Shown here in pieces: positions 1 through 5,712 of a DNA stretch of 5,712 bases (the first letter of the stretch is position 1; every line of letters starts with the position of its first letter). The stretch is from B73-G16 sp964448445 (GTDB taxonomy: Bacteria > Desulfobacterota > B13-G15). The position numbers and the translations under genes are program-made. Location: contig CAYVAU010000075.1 of NCBI GenBank assembly GCA_964448445.1, positions 1-5,712 on the forward strand. Direction: 5' to 3'. The notes under the pieces were generated by a model. That model searched no databases. It saw only the letters and a list, made by a program, of their open reading frames with translations, and was not told where the DNA came from.

Positions 1-206
1 GGTTGGGACACCTTATGGGGGGCCGCATAGGGTCGGGCCCGATAGGCGACTGCACCCGGTCGGCTCCTGCGCCTTGGACGGCTCAGTTCCCATCGAAGTT
101 CAGTTGATGCCTTCTCCTTCTTTTCCTTCTTCCAGGGGATGCAGGAGAAGGTGCCAGAGATTAAAGCCAAAAGGATCACCATGCCAAGGATTGCCTTCCC
201 GTTCAT
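1..206 (-). CDS. Putative exported protein or lipoprotein, N-terminal part only (cut by window edge)
   Basis: Reading leftward from an ATG at 206, the frame stays open for 68 codons to the window edge, so only the N-terminus is visible. The protein starts with a short charged head (MNGK), a hydrophobic stretch at about residues 5-20 and then Cys22 in the context GTFSC. This resembles a signal peptide with a poor lipobox (Thr at -3, Phe at -2), so either a lipoprotein or a signal peptidase I substrate is possible. A Lys/Glu-rich linker (about 25-32) and an Arg-rich, low-complexity segment follow, which would suit a linker before an extracytoplasmic domain. The start is supported by GGAGG at 219-215, 8 nt upstream of the ATG, and by position: only 3 bp separate it from the stop of the methyltransferase gene. 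I do not recognise the family. A cell-wall hydrolase with a basic linker is one guess, but nothing visible proves it. Confidence 0.6.
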   Translation of the reverse strand, partial: MNGKAILGMVILLALISGTFSCIPWKKEKKEKASTELRWELSRPRRRSRPGAVAYRARPYAAPHKVSQ

Positions 207-209
207 TCC

Positions 210-941
210 TTATACCTCCAGTTTGAAGAGGATGGGGGTCATTTCTTCGGTGTAACGGCCCTCTGGGTCGAAGATCACCAGAGGCGCCTCCACCTCCAGC
301 CCCTCTCGGGCCCCCTTTATGGCCTCAACCAGGACCATCCTGGCCGGTTCTCCGGCCTTTGAATGGACCCACCTCAAGCGTTTTGGCTCAAGCCTTCTTT
401 TCCTCATCTCCCAGAGGAGGGTTACGGCCCTCCTGCTCGGGTAGATGTAATAAGAACGGCCACCCTCACCCAGCAAGAAGGCCGTGGCATCCAGAAAATC
501 CCCTATGGTTCCCATGACCTCGTGACGGGCTATGGCCTTCTGATCCTCTGGGTTTATCCTTCCTCCTTCGGGGGGATAATAGGGAGGATTGCACACCACC
601 ACTTCGAAGCTCTGAGGACCGAAGATTTTACGGCAGTCCCTTATATCACCCTGGATCACCTCTATCAACCCCGAGAGGCCGTTAAGCCGAACGTTTTTTT
701 CTGCCAGTTGCACAAGTTCCTCCTGGACCTCTATCCCCACCATGCGCGAGACCCCCGGGTTCTTCTTCGCGAGGATTATCAAAATGACCCCATTTCCCGT
801 CCCCAGCTCAACGACCCTCTCCCCTCTTCTGATCGCCACAAAAGAGGCCAGAATTGGGGCATCCACCGAGAACCTGTACCCCCGAAGGGGTTGAAGCAGC
901 TTGATCTGCCCGCAAAAGAGGCTGTCAAGGGAGGTCTTCAC
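210..941 (-). CDS. trmN6: tRNA1(Val) (adenine-37-N6)-methyltransferase-like protein (TrmN6/YfiC family)
   Basis: This is a class I S-adenosylmethionine-dependent N6-adenine methyltransferase of 243 residues, close to the usual family length. The N-terminus has the family signature (SLDSLF, then LRGYRFSVDA at about 19-28). The SAM-binding loop ELGTGNG is at 45-51 and the catalytic NPPY motif, typical of N6-adenine methylation, at 118-121. A RHE triplet at 139-141 follows, as in TrmN6 proteins. Characterised members methylate A37 of tRNA1(Val); the exact substrate here is inferred from family. I chose the GTG at 941 because GAGGT at 951-947 sits about 6 nt upstream and family members start just before the SLDSLF segment. 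A longer in-frame reading from TTG at 971 adds ten unconserved residues. The start overlaps the end of the DUF1015 gene by 17 bp, which implies translational coupling. Other RNA or protein N6/N5 methyltransferases are less likely alternatives. Confidence 0.85.
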   Translation of the reverse strand: MKTSLDSLFCGQIKLLQPLRGYRFSVDAPILASFVAIRRGERVVELGTGNGVILIILAKKNPGVSRMVGIEVQEELVQLAEKNVRLNGLSGLIEVIQGDIRDCRKIFGPQSFEVVVCNPPYYPPEGGRINPEDQKAIARHEVMGTIGDFLDATAFLLGEGGRSYYIYPSRRAVTLLWEMRKRRLEPKRLRWVHSKAGEPARMVLVEAIKGAREGLEVEAPLVIFDPEGRYTEEMTPILFKLEV

Positions 942-2121
942 CTGAGACCTCGAAGACCTGATAGAGCACAAGGCCTGTTGGGACCTTGGGATAAAAATAA
1001 GTGGATTTTTTGGGCATTACCTCCCCCCGCTCGACAACCATTTTTAAGGTCTCCGGGGCAACGGGTCTCAGCAAAAAGGCCATATCGGCCCTGCCCCCTT
1101 TGAGCATCTGGAGGGCCTTGGCCTCATCCTTCAAGAACTCCACCTTCCCTTCTACACCTTTCAGGATCAACTCGTCCACCAAAAATGAATCCACATCCCG
1201 CAGAGGCAGTGGGGCCGGAAGCTGATCCTTGGGCAAGAGAATCCAGGCCTCCCCTTTCCCATCCACCATCCCTATCCCCCTTCGTCCCTCAAGGGCTTGA
1301 AGGAGCCCCTCCAGGGAGGTCACTTCCACCTCGAAGAACTCTTTTATCCTTTCTTCAAGAAGATCCCTTCCCGTCTTCGGCAGCTCATAAAGGACCCTGT
1401 GGACGGGGAGGATCAGAAGGCCCGGTGATTCCATCCTTGTAAGGTACATGCAGACGTAACCAAAGGCCTCCCCCCCTTTAAGCTGACGAAGGATCATGGC
1501 CGTTTTGAGGCGGTGATGGCCATCGGCTATAAGGAGCTTCTGGGAACTCAGGTGTTTCTGGATGAGGGAAATGGCCCCTTGATCCTTCAGGGCCCAGAGT
1601 TTGTGGACCGTTCCCTCGTCATCGGTTAGCTGGAAGCGGGGCTCAGATCCCTCCACATCCTGAAGGATTGCCTCCACTTCCCCTTTGGGGTCCGAATAGA
1701 GGGAGAATATCTCCCCGGGCTGAATGCCCGTTTTCTTCAGCAGCCTCAGGCGCTCTTCGACCACATGATCCATCGTGCGTTCGTGTCCCTGTAGTATCTC
1801 CTCCTCAAGCCTCACCAGGGCCACAAAACCCCATCTCTGGTAGGTCATGCCTCTCAAGGAGAAGACCTGCTTTAAGGGATAAATCGAGGGACGTTCTTCC
1901 TTCTCAAAGACCCCTTCCTTGAGCCATGATATGAGGGTCTCCCTTGCAGCTTCAGCGTCCTCGGGGAGGATGAGCCTAACGATGTTAAGGGGATGCCGCC
2001 TCAAAAATTCCTCCCTCATTTTGGGATCGATGACGTCATAAGGGGGGGTGACAACCTGGGATATGTCGTGGACCTTCTCCTTGGAGTAATGAAGACCCCG
2101 GAAGGGCTCGATTTTGGCCAT
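925..2121 (-). CDS. DUF1015 family protein
   Basis: This 398-residue cytoplasmic protein matches the DUF1015 family over its whole length. Recognisable blocks in order are FRGLHY near 7-12, VVTPPYDVI at 23-31, HERTM at 113-117, IADGHHRLKTA at 198-208 and GLLILPVHR at 234-242. The invariant DGHHR block looks like a catalytic or ligand-binding loop. The family resembles ParB/SerK-type folds, and I recall members being linked to free-serine kinase activity, but I cannot confirm that function from this sequence. The ATG at 2121 directly abuts the hisF stop (TAAATG), with AGGGAG at 2136-2131 about 9 nt upstream as ribosome binding site, so it is almost certainly translated from the his transcript. 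Its 3' end overlaps the methyltransferase start by 17 bp. The assignment to family is firm; the biochemical role is open. Confidence 0.88.
   Translation of the reverse strand: MAKIEPFRGLHYSKEKVHDISQVVTPPYDVIDPKMREEFLRRHPLNIVRLILPEDAEAARETLISWLKEGVFEKEERPSIYPLKQVFSLRGMTYQRWGFVALVRLEEEILQGHERTMDHVVEERLRLLKKTGIQPGEIFSLYSDPKGEVEAILQDVEGSEPRFQLTDDEGTVHKLWALKDQGAISLIQKHLSSQKLLIADGHHRLKTAMILRQLKGGEAFGYVCMYLTRMESPGLLILPVHRVLYELPKTGRDLLEERIKEFFEVEVTSLEGLLQALEGRRGIGMVDGKGEAWILLPKDQLPAPLPLRDVDSFLVDELILKGVEGKVEFLKDEAKALQMLKGGRADMAFLLRPVAPETLKMVVERGEVMPKKSTYFYPKVPTGLVLYQVFEVSGEDLP
942..951 (-). promoter_or_regulatory. Ribosome binding site deciding the trmN6 start
   Basis: GAGGT at 951-947, inside the last codons of the DUF1015 gene, lies 6 nt upstream of the GTG at 941. 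It favours this GTG over the TTG at 971, which has no comparable site. Confidence 0.6.
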
Positions 2122-2901
2122 TTACCAGATCTCCCTTACCTTTACCCCCTTTTGACTGAGGTAGTGCTTTATTTCCCCTATCCGGTAGTGACCGTAATGG
2201 ACCATGGAGGCTATAAGGGCTGCATCTGCCCGACCCTCTGTGAGGACCTCGAAGAGGTGCTCGGGATGGCCCGCTCCCCCGGAGGCGACAACGGGTATGG
2301 AGACCGCCTCAGAGATCATCCTGGTTATGCGCAGCTCATACCCCTGTTGGGTTCCATCGGCATCGATGGAATTGAGGCAGATTTCACCCGCCCCGAGCCT
2401 TTCGGCCTCTTTGGCCCACCAGAGGGCGTCAATCCCCGTGGGGGTCCTCCCCCCATTTATCCAGACCTCATAACCCGAAGGGATGCCTTCGCTTTTGCCC
2501 ACATAAAGGACGTCCATCCCCAGCACTATGCACTGACTTCCAAAGGCCCTTGCCCCCTCGGAGATGAGCCCTGGGTTCTTGACCGCAGCGGTATTTATGG
2601 AGACCTTCTCGGCCCCTGCAAGCAGTACCTGCCTCATGTCCTCAAGCGTCCTTATCCCTCCTCCCACAGTGAGGGGTATGAAGATCTGGCGGGCCACGCG
2701 GTCCACAAGGTCTATGACGATCTGGCGGCTTTCGGCAGAGGCGGTGATATCGTAAAAGACGATCTCATCGGCCCCTTCTTCGTAATAGTAACGGGCCATC
2801 TGCACGGGGTCTCCCACCGGCACATTCCCCTTGAACTTGATCCCCTTGGTGGTCTTGCCGTCCTTTATGTCCAGACAGACCACGATTCTTTTGCTCAGCA
2901 T
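2122..2901 (-). CDS. hisF: Imidazole glycerol phosphate synthase cyclase subunit HisF
   Basis: HisF is the (beta/alpha)8-barrel cyclase half of IGP synthase. It uses ammonia delivered by HisH to convert PRFAR into imidazole glycerol phosphate and AICAR, linking histidine and purine synthesis. All 259 residues are present and numbering matches the classical enzyme without gaps. Catalytic Asp11 (VVCLDIKDG) and Asp130 (VLGMD) are there, as are the ammonia-gate residues Arg5, Glu46, Lys99 and Glu167. Phosphate-binding glycine loops lie at VGGGIR (79-84) and ASGGAG (206-211). NSIDADGT at 177-184 is the late-barrel signature. It starts 3 bp after the hisH stop, with GGAG at 2915-2912 about 10 nt upstream. 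The close pairing with hisH and the absence of an adjacent WbpG-type amidotransferase favour true histidine synthesis over the acetamidino-sugar paralogues found in some glycan clusters. Confidence 0.97.
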   Translation of the reverse strand: MLSKRIVVCLDIKDGKTTKGIKFKGNVPVGDPVQMARYYYEEGADEIVFYDITASAESRQIVIDLVDRVARQIFIPLTVGGGIRTLEDMRQVLLAGAEKVSINTAAVKNPGLISEGARAFGSQCIVLGMDVLYVGKSEGIPSGYEVWINGGRTPTGIDALWWAKEAERLGAGEICLNSIDADGTQQGYELRITRMISEAVSIPVVASGGAGHPEHLFEVLTEGRADAALIASMVHYGHYRIGEIKHYLSQKGVKVREIW

Positions 2902-2904
2902 CCC

Positions 2905-3531
2905 TTAAGGGCTCCAGCGGCAGAAGTTTTCGAGCATCCTCAAGCCCGGCCTTCCGCTTTTTTCCGGATGAAACTGAACGGCCCATAAATTAGCATGGGC
3001 CACAACCGAAGGGAATTCCACCCCGTAGTCGGTCACACCGATAATGACCCCTGGGTCCTTGGGCCTGGGATAGTAACTGTGCACAAAGTAGAATTCGTGC
3101 CTTGGATCGATCCCCGAAAACAGAGGATGCGAAACCAGGACCTTCACCCTGTTCCAGCCCATATGGGGGACCTTAAGGGGGTTTCCCTGGGGGTCAAGCA
3201 ACGGCTCGGGAAACCTCACCACCTTCCCCGAGAGGATCCCAAGCCCCCTGGCCCCGTCCTCTTCGCTCTCCTCAAAGATTATCTGCATCCCCAGACATAT
3301 CCCCAAAAGGGGCCTGCCCGAGCGGAAGAATTCCCTTATGGCCTCATCGAGGCCCCTGCTTTTAAGGTTTTCCATGGCTCGTCCTGCCGCCCCCACTCCC
3401 GGAAAGATGAGCCTTGAGGCTTGAAGCACTTCTTCAGGGTCGGAGGTGATGAAGGACTCATGGCCGAGATAATCAAGGGCCCTTTTAACACTTGTGAGAT
3501 TTCCCGCCTTATAGTCCAGGATCGCTATCAT
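2905..3531 (-). CDS. hisH: Imidazole glycerol phosphate synthase glutamine amidotransferase subunit HisH
   Basis: HisH is the class I glutaminase subunit that supplies ammonia to HisF. With the ATG at 3531 the protein has 208 residues, a normal length, and begins MIAILDYKAGN, the family's usual N-terminus. The catalytic triad is visible: Cys79 in GICLGMQ, and His188 and Glu190 in VQFHPEKS. The oxyanion-strand motif PGVGAAGRAM is at about 44-53. A GTG at 3549 would add six residues, but these are not conserved and that codon overlaps the predicted -10 element. There is no Shine-Dalgarno within normal distance of the ATG; the nearest AGAGG is about 17 nt away. Translation from a leaderless transcript is therefore likely. 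This is the first gene of the minus-strand operon, and no his leader peptide or attenuator is visible upstream. Other his genes are not in the window. Confidence 0.96.
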   Translation of the reverse strand: MIAILDYKAGNLTSVKRALDYLGHESFITSDPEEVLQASRLIFPGVGAAGRAMENLKSRGLDEAIREFFRSGRPLLGICLGMQIIFEESEEDGARGLGILSGKVVRFPEPLLDPQGNPLKVPHMGWNRVKVLVSHPLFSGIDPRHEFYFVHSYYPRPKDPGVIIGVTDYGVEFPSVVAHANLWAVQFHPEKSGRPGLRMLENFCRWSP

Positions 3532-3548
3532 GCCAGAGGATTTTAACA
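3532..3548 (-). promoter_or_regulatory. Predicted hisH operon promoter (extended -10, leaderless)
   Basis: On the minus strand TGTTAAAAT at 3548-3540 reads as an extended -10: TG, one base, then TAAAAT, a 5/6 match to TATAAT. No -35 hexamer is recognisable at the right distance, which the TG extension could compensate for. Exactly 8 nt separate the hexamer from the hisH ATG at 3531, so transcription should start at or within two bases of the start codon. This is a prediction from sequence only. Confidence 0.5.
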
Positions 3549-3564
3549 CCTCTTTTTAAGGGAG

Positions 3565-3600
3565 TTGAGTCCGACGGGCACTTTTTTATAAAGTTTGGGC
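3565..3600 (+). promoter_or_regulatory. Predicted promoter of the oligosaccharyltransferase gene (leaderless)
   Basis: TTGAGT at 3565-3570 (4/6 to TTGACA) and TATAAA at 3587-3592 (5/6 to TATAAT) are spaced by 16 nt. The -10 ends 8 nt before the ATG at 3601, so the transcript should begin at the start codon. No purine-rich ribosome binding site lies just upstream of that ATG. The element lies back to back with the hisH promoter, and the two polymerase footprints would overlap. Confidence 0.5.
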
Positions 3601-5631
3601 ATGAGGGGCTTTTTGCGCCTTAGGGTCTTTCTCTTTCCGGTTGCCCTCTTTTGTCTCTTTTTCTTTGTAAGATTGAAGCAGGCCGAGATCGTCTTTGAGA
3701 AATCCCGCCTTTACCTCTGGGGAGGGGGGGTTCCGGTCCTCTCCACCCTGGACGGATACTACTGGCTGCGCCTGGCAGAGATGATAAGGGAAGGGACATA
3801 CAGGCCCGGTGCCCCCGACCCTCTGAGGAATGCCCCCGATAACCAGTTCGGGGAGGATGAAAAGAAGGTTCGCCTTCCTTCGCCTCCTCCCTTGCTTTCG
3901 GTCCTTTTGGCTCTTACGGCCTGGATAAGCGGGAAGCCCGTGGACAGGGCCTTTTTGTCCTTCCCCCTCATTCCCTTTTTAGCCGGCCTTTTGGCCTTTC
4001 CCCTGTTTTTCATCGGTAAAAGGCTCTGGGGGAAACTGGCCGGTTTAGGGATGGCGCTTGGAGGGCTCTTCTGCCTCGAATACATGGTGAGGACCGATGT
4101 GCTGAGGCTTGATACCGATGCCTTAAATCCCTTCTTTTTGTTCCTCATAGCCTACCTGCTTCTTGGGCTCCTTGAGGATTTTGGCTATCGGAAGCTTATA
4201 GCCTTGACGGTAGCAGTACACCTTTTTCAATGGTGGTACAGCCATCCTGGGTTGATCCTGCCCCTTCTTGGTTTTTACGGCTTGGGCCTGCTGATTTCGG
4301 GCAGGGGGTTAAAGGAGACCCTAAGGAGAACGGCCCTTATAGTTTTATTCTGCAACCCCTGGATCGTCTATGGGGGTTTTTGTAACCTCTGGGCGATGGT
4401 CGCAAAATACATGTTTCCCGATCTGATGAAGGAAGAACTCAGCCTCATACCCCCAGAGGTCTTCTCCCGATCTGTAAGCGAGCTTAAGGCCCTTGGGATG
4501 TGGAAGGTCTTTGGCCTCACCTTAACCCATCCCCTTCTGGGTTACTTAAGCCTTGGAGGACTTGTGCTTTTCTTTATGAGGGATAGGCGTTCTGTGATAC
4601 TGATTCCTTTACTTTGTCTTGGCATGATGTCATTTTGGGGGCCAAGGCGCTTTATGATCTATCTTGGTCCCTTTATGGGTTTGGGGATAGGGGCGCTTTT
4701 GCAGCTTGTAGAAGATATCCTTGAGGGAAAGCTCAAAGGAAGGCTGCTTTTAAGCATGAGGATGCTTTTGATTTGTCTTCTCTTTGGTTCTGTGGTTTCA
4801 CCTTCAAGGTTTGACGTAAAACCCGTTCCCCAAATTGGTGCCCCTTTGGCTGAAGCGATGGGGAGGATGAGGGTAGAGCTTTCAGAGGAGGCCTTCATTT
4901 GGTCGTGGTGGGATTATGGCTATCCGGTTTCACAGATTGCTCGAAAGGCGGTCTATTTGGATGGAGGCTGCTGGCGCAACTCAAAGGCCCTCCTTGTGGC
5001 AAGAAGTTTTGTCGCCAAGGATTTCAAGACTGCATACAACCTCATAAACGGCACAACTGAACTCGGAAAGAAAGGGATAAAGGAGCTTTTGGAGGAAGGA
5101 AAGACCCCTGGGGAAGTCATCGGCGAAATACAGCAAGGGAAATACAACGGTGAACTCAGATGCCCCGTTTACTGGCTCCTTACCGGTTTGGACATCCCCA
5201 AATTTTACTGGATCTCCTTTTTCGGCACATGGGATCCAGAGAAATCGGAAGGGAGGCACCTTCCCTATTTTACCCTTGGCCTTTGTGAAGGAAGGGGAGG
5301 AGGGGTTTTGTGCCAGAGGGGAATTGTGGACTTAAAAAGAGGGGTCCTTCTGATTCCTCCTTCCAAGGGGGTGAAGCTTGGGGAGTTACAGATGATAGAG
5401 CTTGACGAAGGGGATAGGGGCAGGATCATGAAGGTGGTCAGGATGGGGTATGGCCCTTCGGTCTTTCTGGTGAAAAAAGGGGAATTCATGTGGGGATATC
5501 TGGCAAAACCGGAGGTAGAAGACACGGTTTTTCACCGGTTATTCTTTTTGGGAGAGGAGACCTCCTTTTTCGAACCTGTCTTCTCCGATTTTCCTCATGT
5601 GAGGATTTTTAAAGTGAAAGAGGAAATGTAA
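3601..5631 (+). CDS. pglB: Bacterial oligosaccharyltransferase, STT3/PglB family
   Basis: This membrane enzyme transfers a lipid-linked glycan to asparagine of exported proteins in the periplasm. It has 676 residues from the ATG at 3601, against about 713 in Campylobacter jejuni PglB. About 12-13 membrane segments fill residues 7-400; a soluble periplasmic domain follows. Metal-site residues are Asp51 (LDGYYW, first loop) and the DxD pair Asp171/Asp173 (LDTDAL), with conserved Arg164 before it. SVSE at 291-294 replaces the bacterial TIxE motif. WWDYGYP at 436-442 is the acceptor Ser/Thr-binding motif, and FYWI at 535-538 aligns with the MxxI motif. The C-terminus (FFLGEE to RIFKVK) also matches PglB. 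Leu306 aligns with Campylobacter Arg328, which reads the acidic -2 residue of the sequon, so specificity may be relaxed. An in-frame TTG at 3595 is an alternative start. No glycosyltransferase or flippase genes are visible nearby. Family assignment is firm; the symbol is by homology. Confidence 0.9.
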   Translation: MRGFLRLRVFLFPVALFCLFFFVRLKQAEIVFEKSRLYLWGGGVPVLSTLDGYYWLRLAEMIREGTYRPGAPDPLRNAPDNQFGEDEKKVRLPSPPPLLSVLLALTAWISGKPVDRAFLSFPLIPFLAGLLAFPLFFIGKRLWGKLAGLGMALGGLFCLEYMVRTDVLRLDTDALNPFFLFLIAYLLLGLLEDFGYRKLIALTVAVHLFQWWYSHPGLILPLLGFYGLGLLISGRGLKETLRRTALIVLFCNPWIVYGGFCNLWAMVAKYMFPDLMKEELSLIPPEVFSRSVSELKALGMWKVFGLTLTHPLLGYLSLGGLVLFFMRDRRSVILIPLLCLGMMSFWGPRRFMIYLGPFMGLGIGALLQLVEDILEGKLKGRLLLSMRMLLICLLFGSVVSPSRFDVKPVPQIGAPLAEAMGRMRVELSEEAFIWSWWDYGYPVSQIARKAVYLDGGCWRNSKALLVARSFVAKDFKTAYNLINGTTELGKKGIKELLEEGKTPGEVIGEIQQGKYNGELRCPVYWLLTGLDIPKFYWISFFGTWDPEKSEGRHLPYFTLGLCEGRGGGVLCQRGIVDLKRGVLLIPPSKGVKLGELQMIELDEGDRGRIMKVVRMGYGPSVFLVKKGEFMWGYLAKPEVEDTVFHRLFFLGEETSFFEPVFSDFPHVRIFKVKEEM

Positions 5632-5637
5632 AGGGTA

Positions 5638-5667
5638 TTGACACTTGCTTTGTTTGCGGTATTTAAT
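5638..5667 (+). promoter_or_regulatory. Predicted sigma70-type promoter with consensus TTGACA (leaderless)
   Basis: A perfect TTGACA at 5638-5643, starting six bases after the oligosaccharyltransferase stop, is followed after 18 nt by TTTAAT at 5662-5667 (5/6 to TATAAT). The -10 ends 8 nt before an ATG at 5676, the same spacing as at the other two first-gene starts in this window. No hairpin terminator is visible between the preceding stop and this promoter, so read-through from upstream is also possible. Confidence 0.6.
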
Positions 5668-5675
5668 CTTTGACG

Positions 5676-5712
5676 ATGAAACCAAGGGATTCGCCAGAAA
5701 GGGGAATCTATA
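5676..5712 (+). CDS. Start of an unidentified gene (cut by window edge)
   Basis: An ATG at 5676 opens a frame of 12 codons (MKPRDSPERGIY) that runs off the right edge. Support comes from position only: it lies 8 nt after the -10 of a strong promoter-like sequence and 44 bp after the previous stop, on the same strand. There is no Shine-Dalgarno upstream, which fits a leaderless message. Twelve residues are too few to suggest a family, and the true start could lie beyond the window. Confidence 0.4.
   Translation, partial: MKPRDSPERGIY

Noticed and set aside
363..1103. A 246-codon plus-strand open frame opposite trmN6 and the end of the DUF1015 gene
   Set aside because: The translation is Pro/Arg/His-rich without family features, and the opposite strand carries clear conserved motifs. 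I treat it as a shadow.
2902..2911. Perfect 10-bp palindrome CCCTTAAGGG at the hisH/hisF junction
   Set aside because: It is short, spans the hisH stop codon and has no extended stem or second copy. It is better explained as the stop codon plus surrounding G-rich bases than as an operator or terminator.
1993..2988. A 331-codon open frame on the plus strand, opposite hisF and the hisH 3' end
   Set aside because: It lies wholly antisense to well-conserved genes, has no recognisable domain and has no spaced ribosome binding site. Long antisense frames are common opposite genes with this codon use.
2122..3531. Possibility that hisH/hisF are the glycan-modifying (acetamidino sugar) paralogues, given the neighbouring OST
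   Set aside because: Both proteins keep all canonical IGP synthase catalytic and gate residues, they form a tight pair, and there is no WbpG-like gene in the window.
5632..5675. Search for a rho-independent terminator after the OST gene
   Set aside because: No GC-rich stem followed by a T run is present in these 44 bases.

Overview
This window looks like chromosomal DNA from a moderately GC-rich bacterium, most plausibly a deltaproteobacterial (Desulfobacterota-type) lineage, possibly thermophilic. I base this on the style of the HisF, TrmN6-like and PglB-like proteins and on their many charged residues. The taxonomic guess is low confidence. I see no mobile element, RNA gene, CRISPR array or sign of recent transfer.

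Minus strand, read from about 3531 down to 1: a tightly packed five-gene operon, hisH - hisF - DUF1015 protein - trmN6-type tRNA methyltransferase - start of a secreted or lipid-anchored protein cut by the window edge. Every junction is 3 bp or less, or overlapping, so the genes are probably co-transcribed and partly translationally coupled. HisH and HisF together form imidazole glycerol phosphate synthase (histidine biosynthesis, also releasing the purine intermediate AICAR). The next genes have no obvious histidine role.

Plus strand, 3601-5631: a divergently transcribed, full-length bacterial oligosaccharyltransferase of the STT3/PglB family. It carries all the main catalytic motifs, so the organism probably N-glycosylates exported proteins. 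It has SVSE in place of the usual bacterial TIxE. By my hand alignment it also lacks the arginine that makes Campylobacter PglB demand an acidic residue at sequon position -2. After it, a perfect TTGACA promoter precedes another gene start at 5676, cut by the right edge.

The most interesting pattern is in the start regions. The three genes that should head their transcripts (hisH, the OST and the gene at 5676) each have a -10-like hexamer ending exactly 8 nt before the ATG and no Shine-Dalgarno. The genes internal to the his operon have purine-rich ribosome binding sites. This suggests leaderless mRNAs for first genes. I found no clear evidence of a wholly new multi-gene system.
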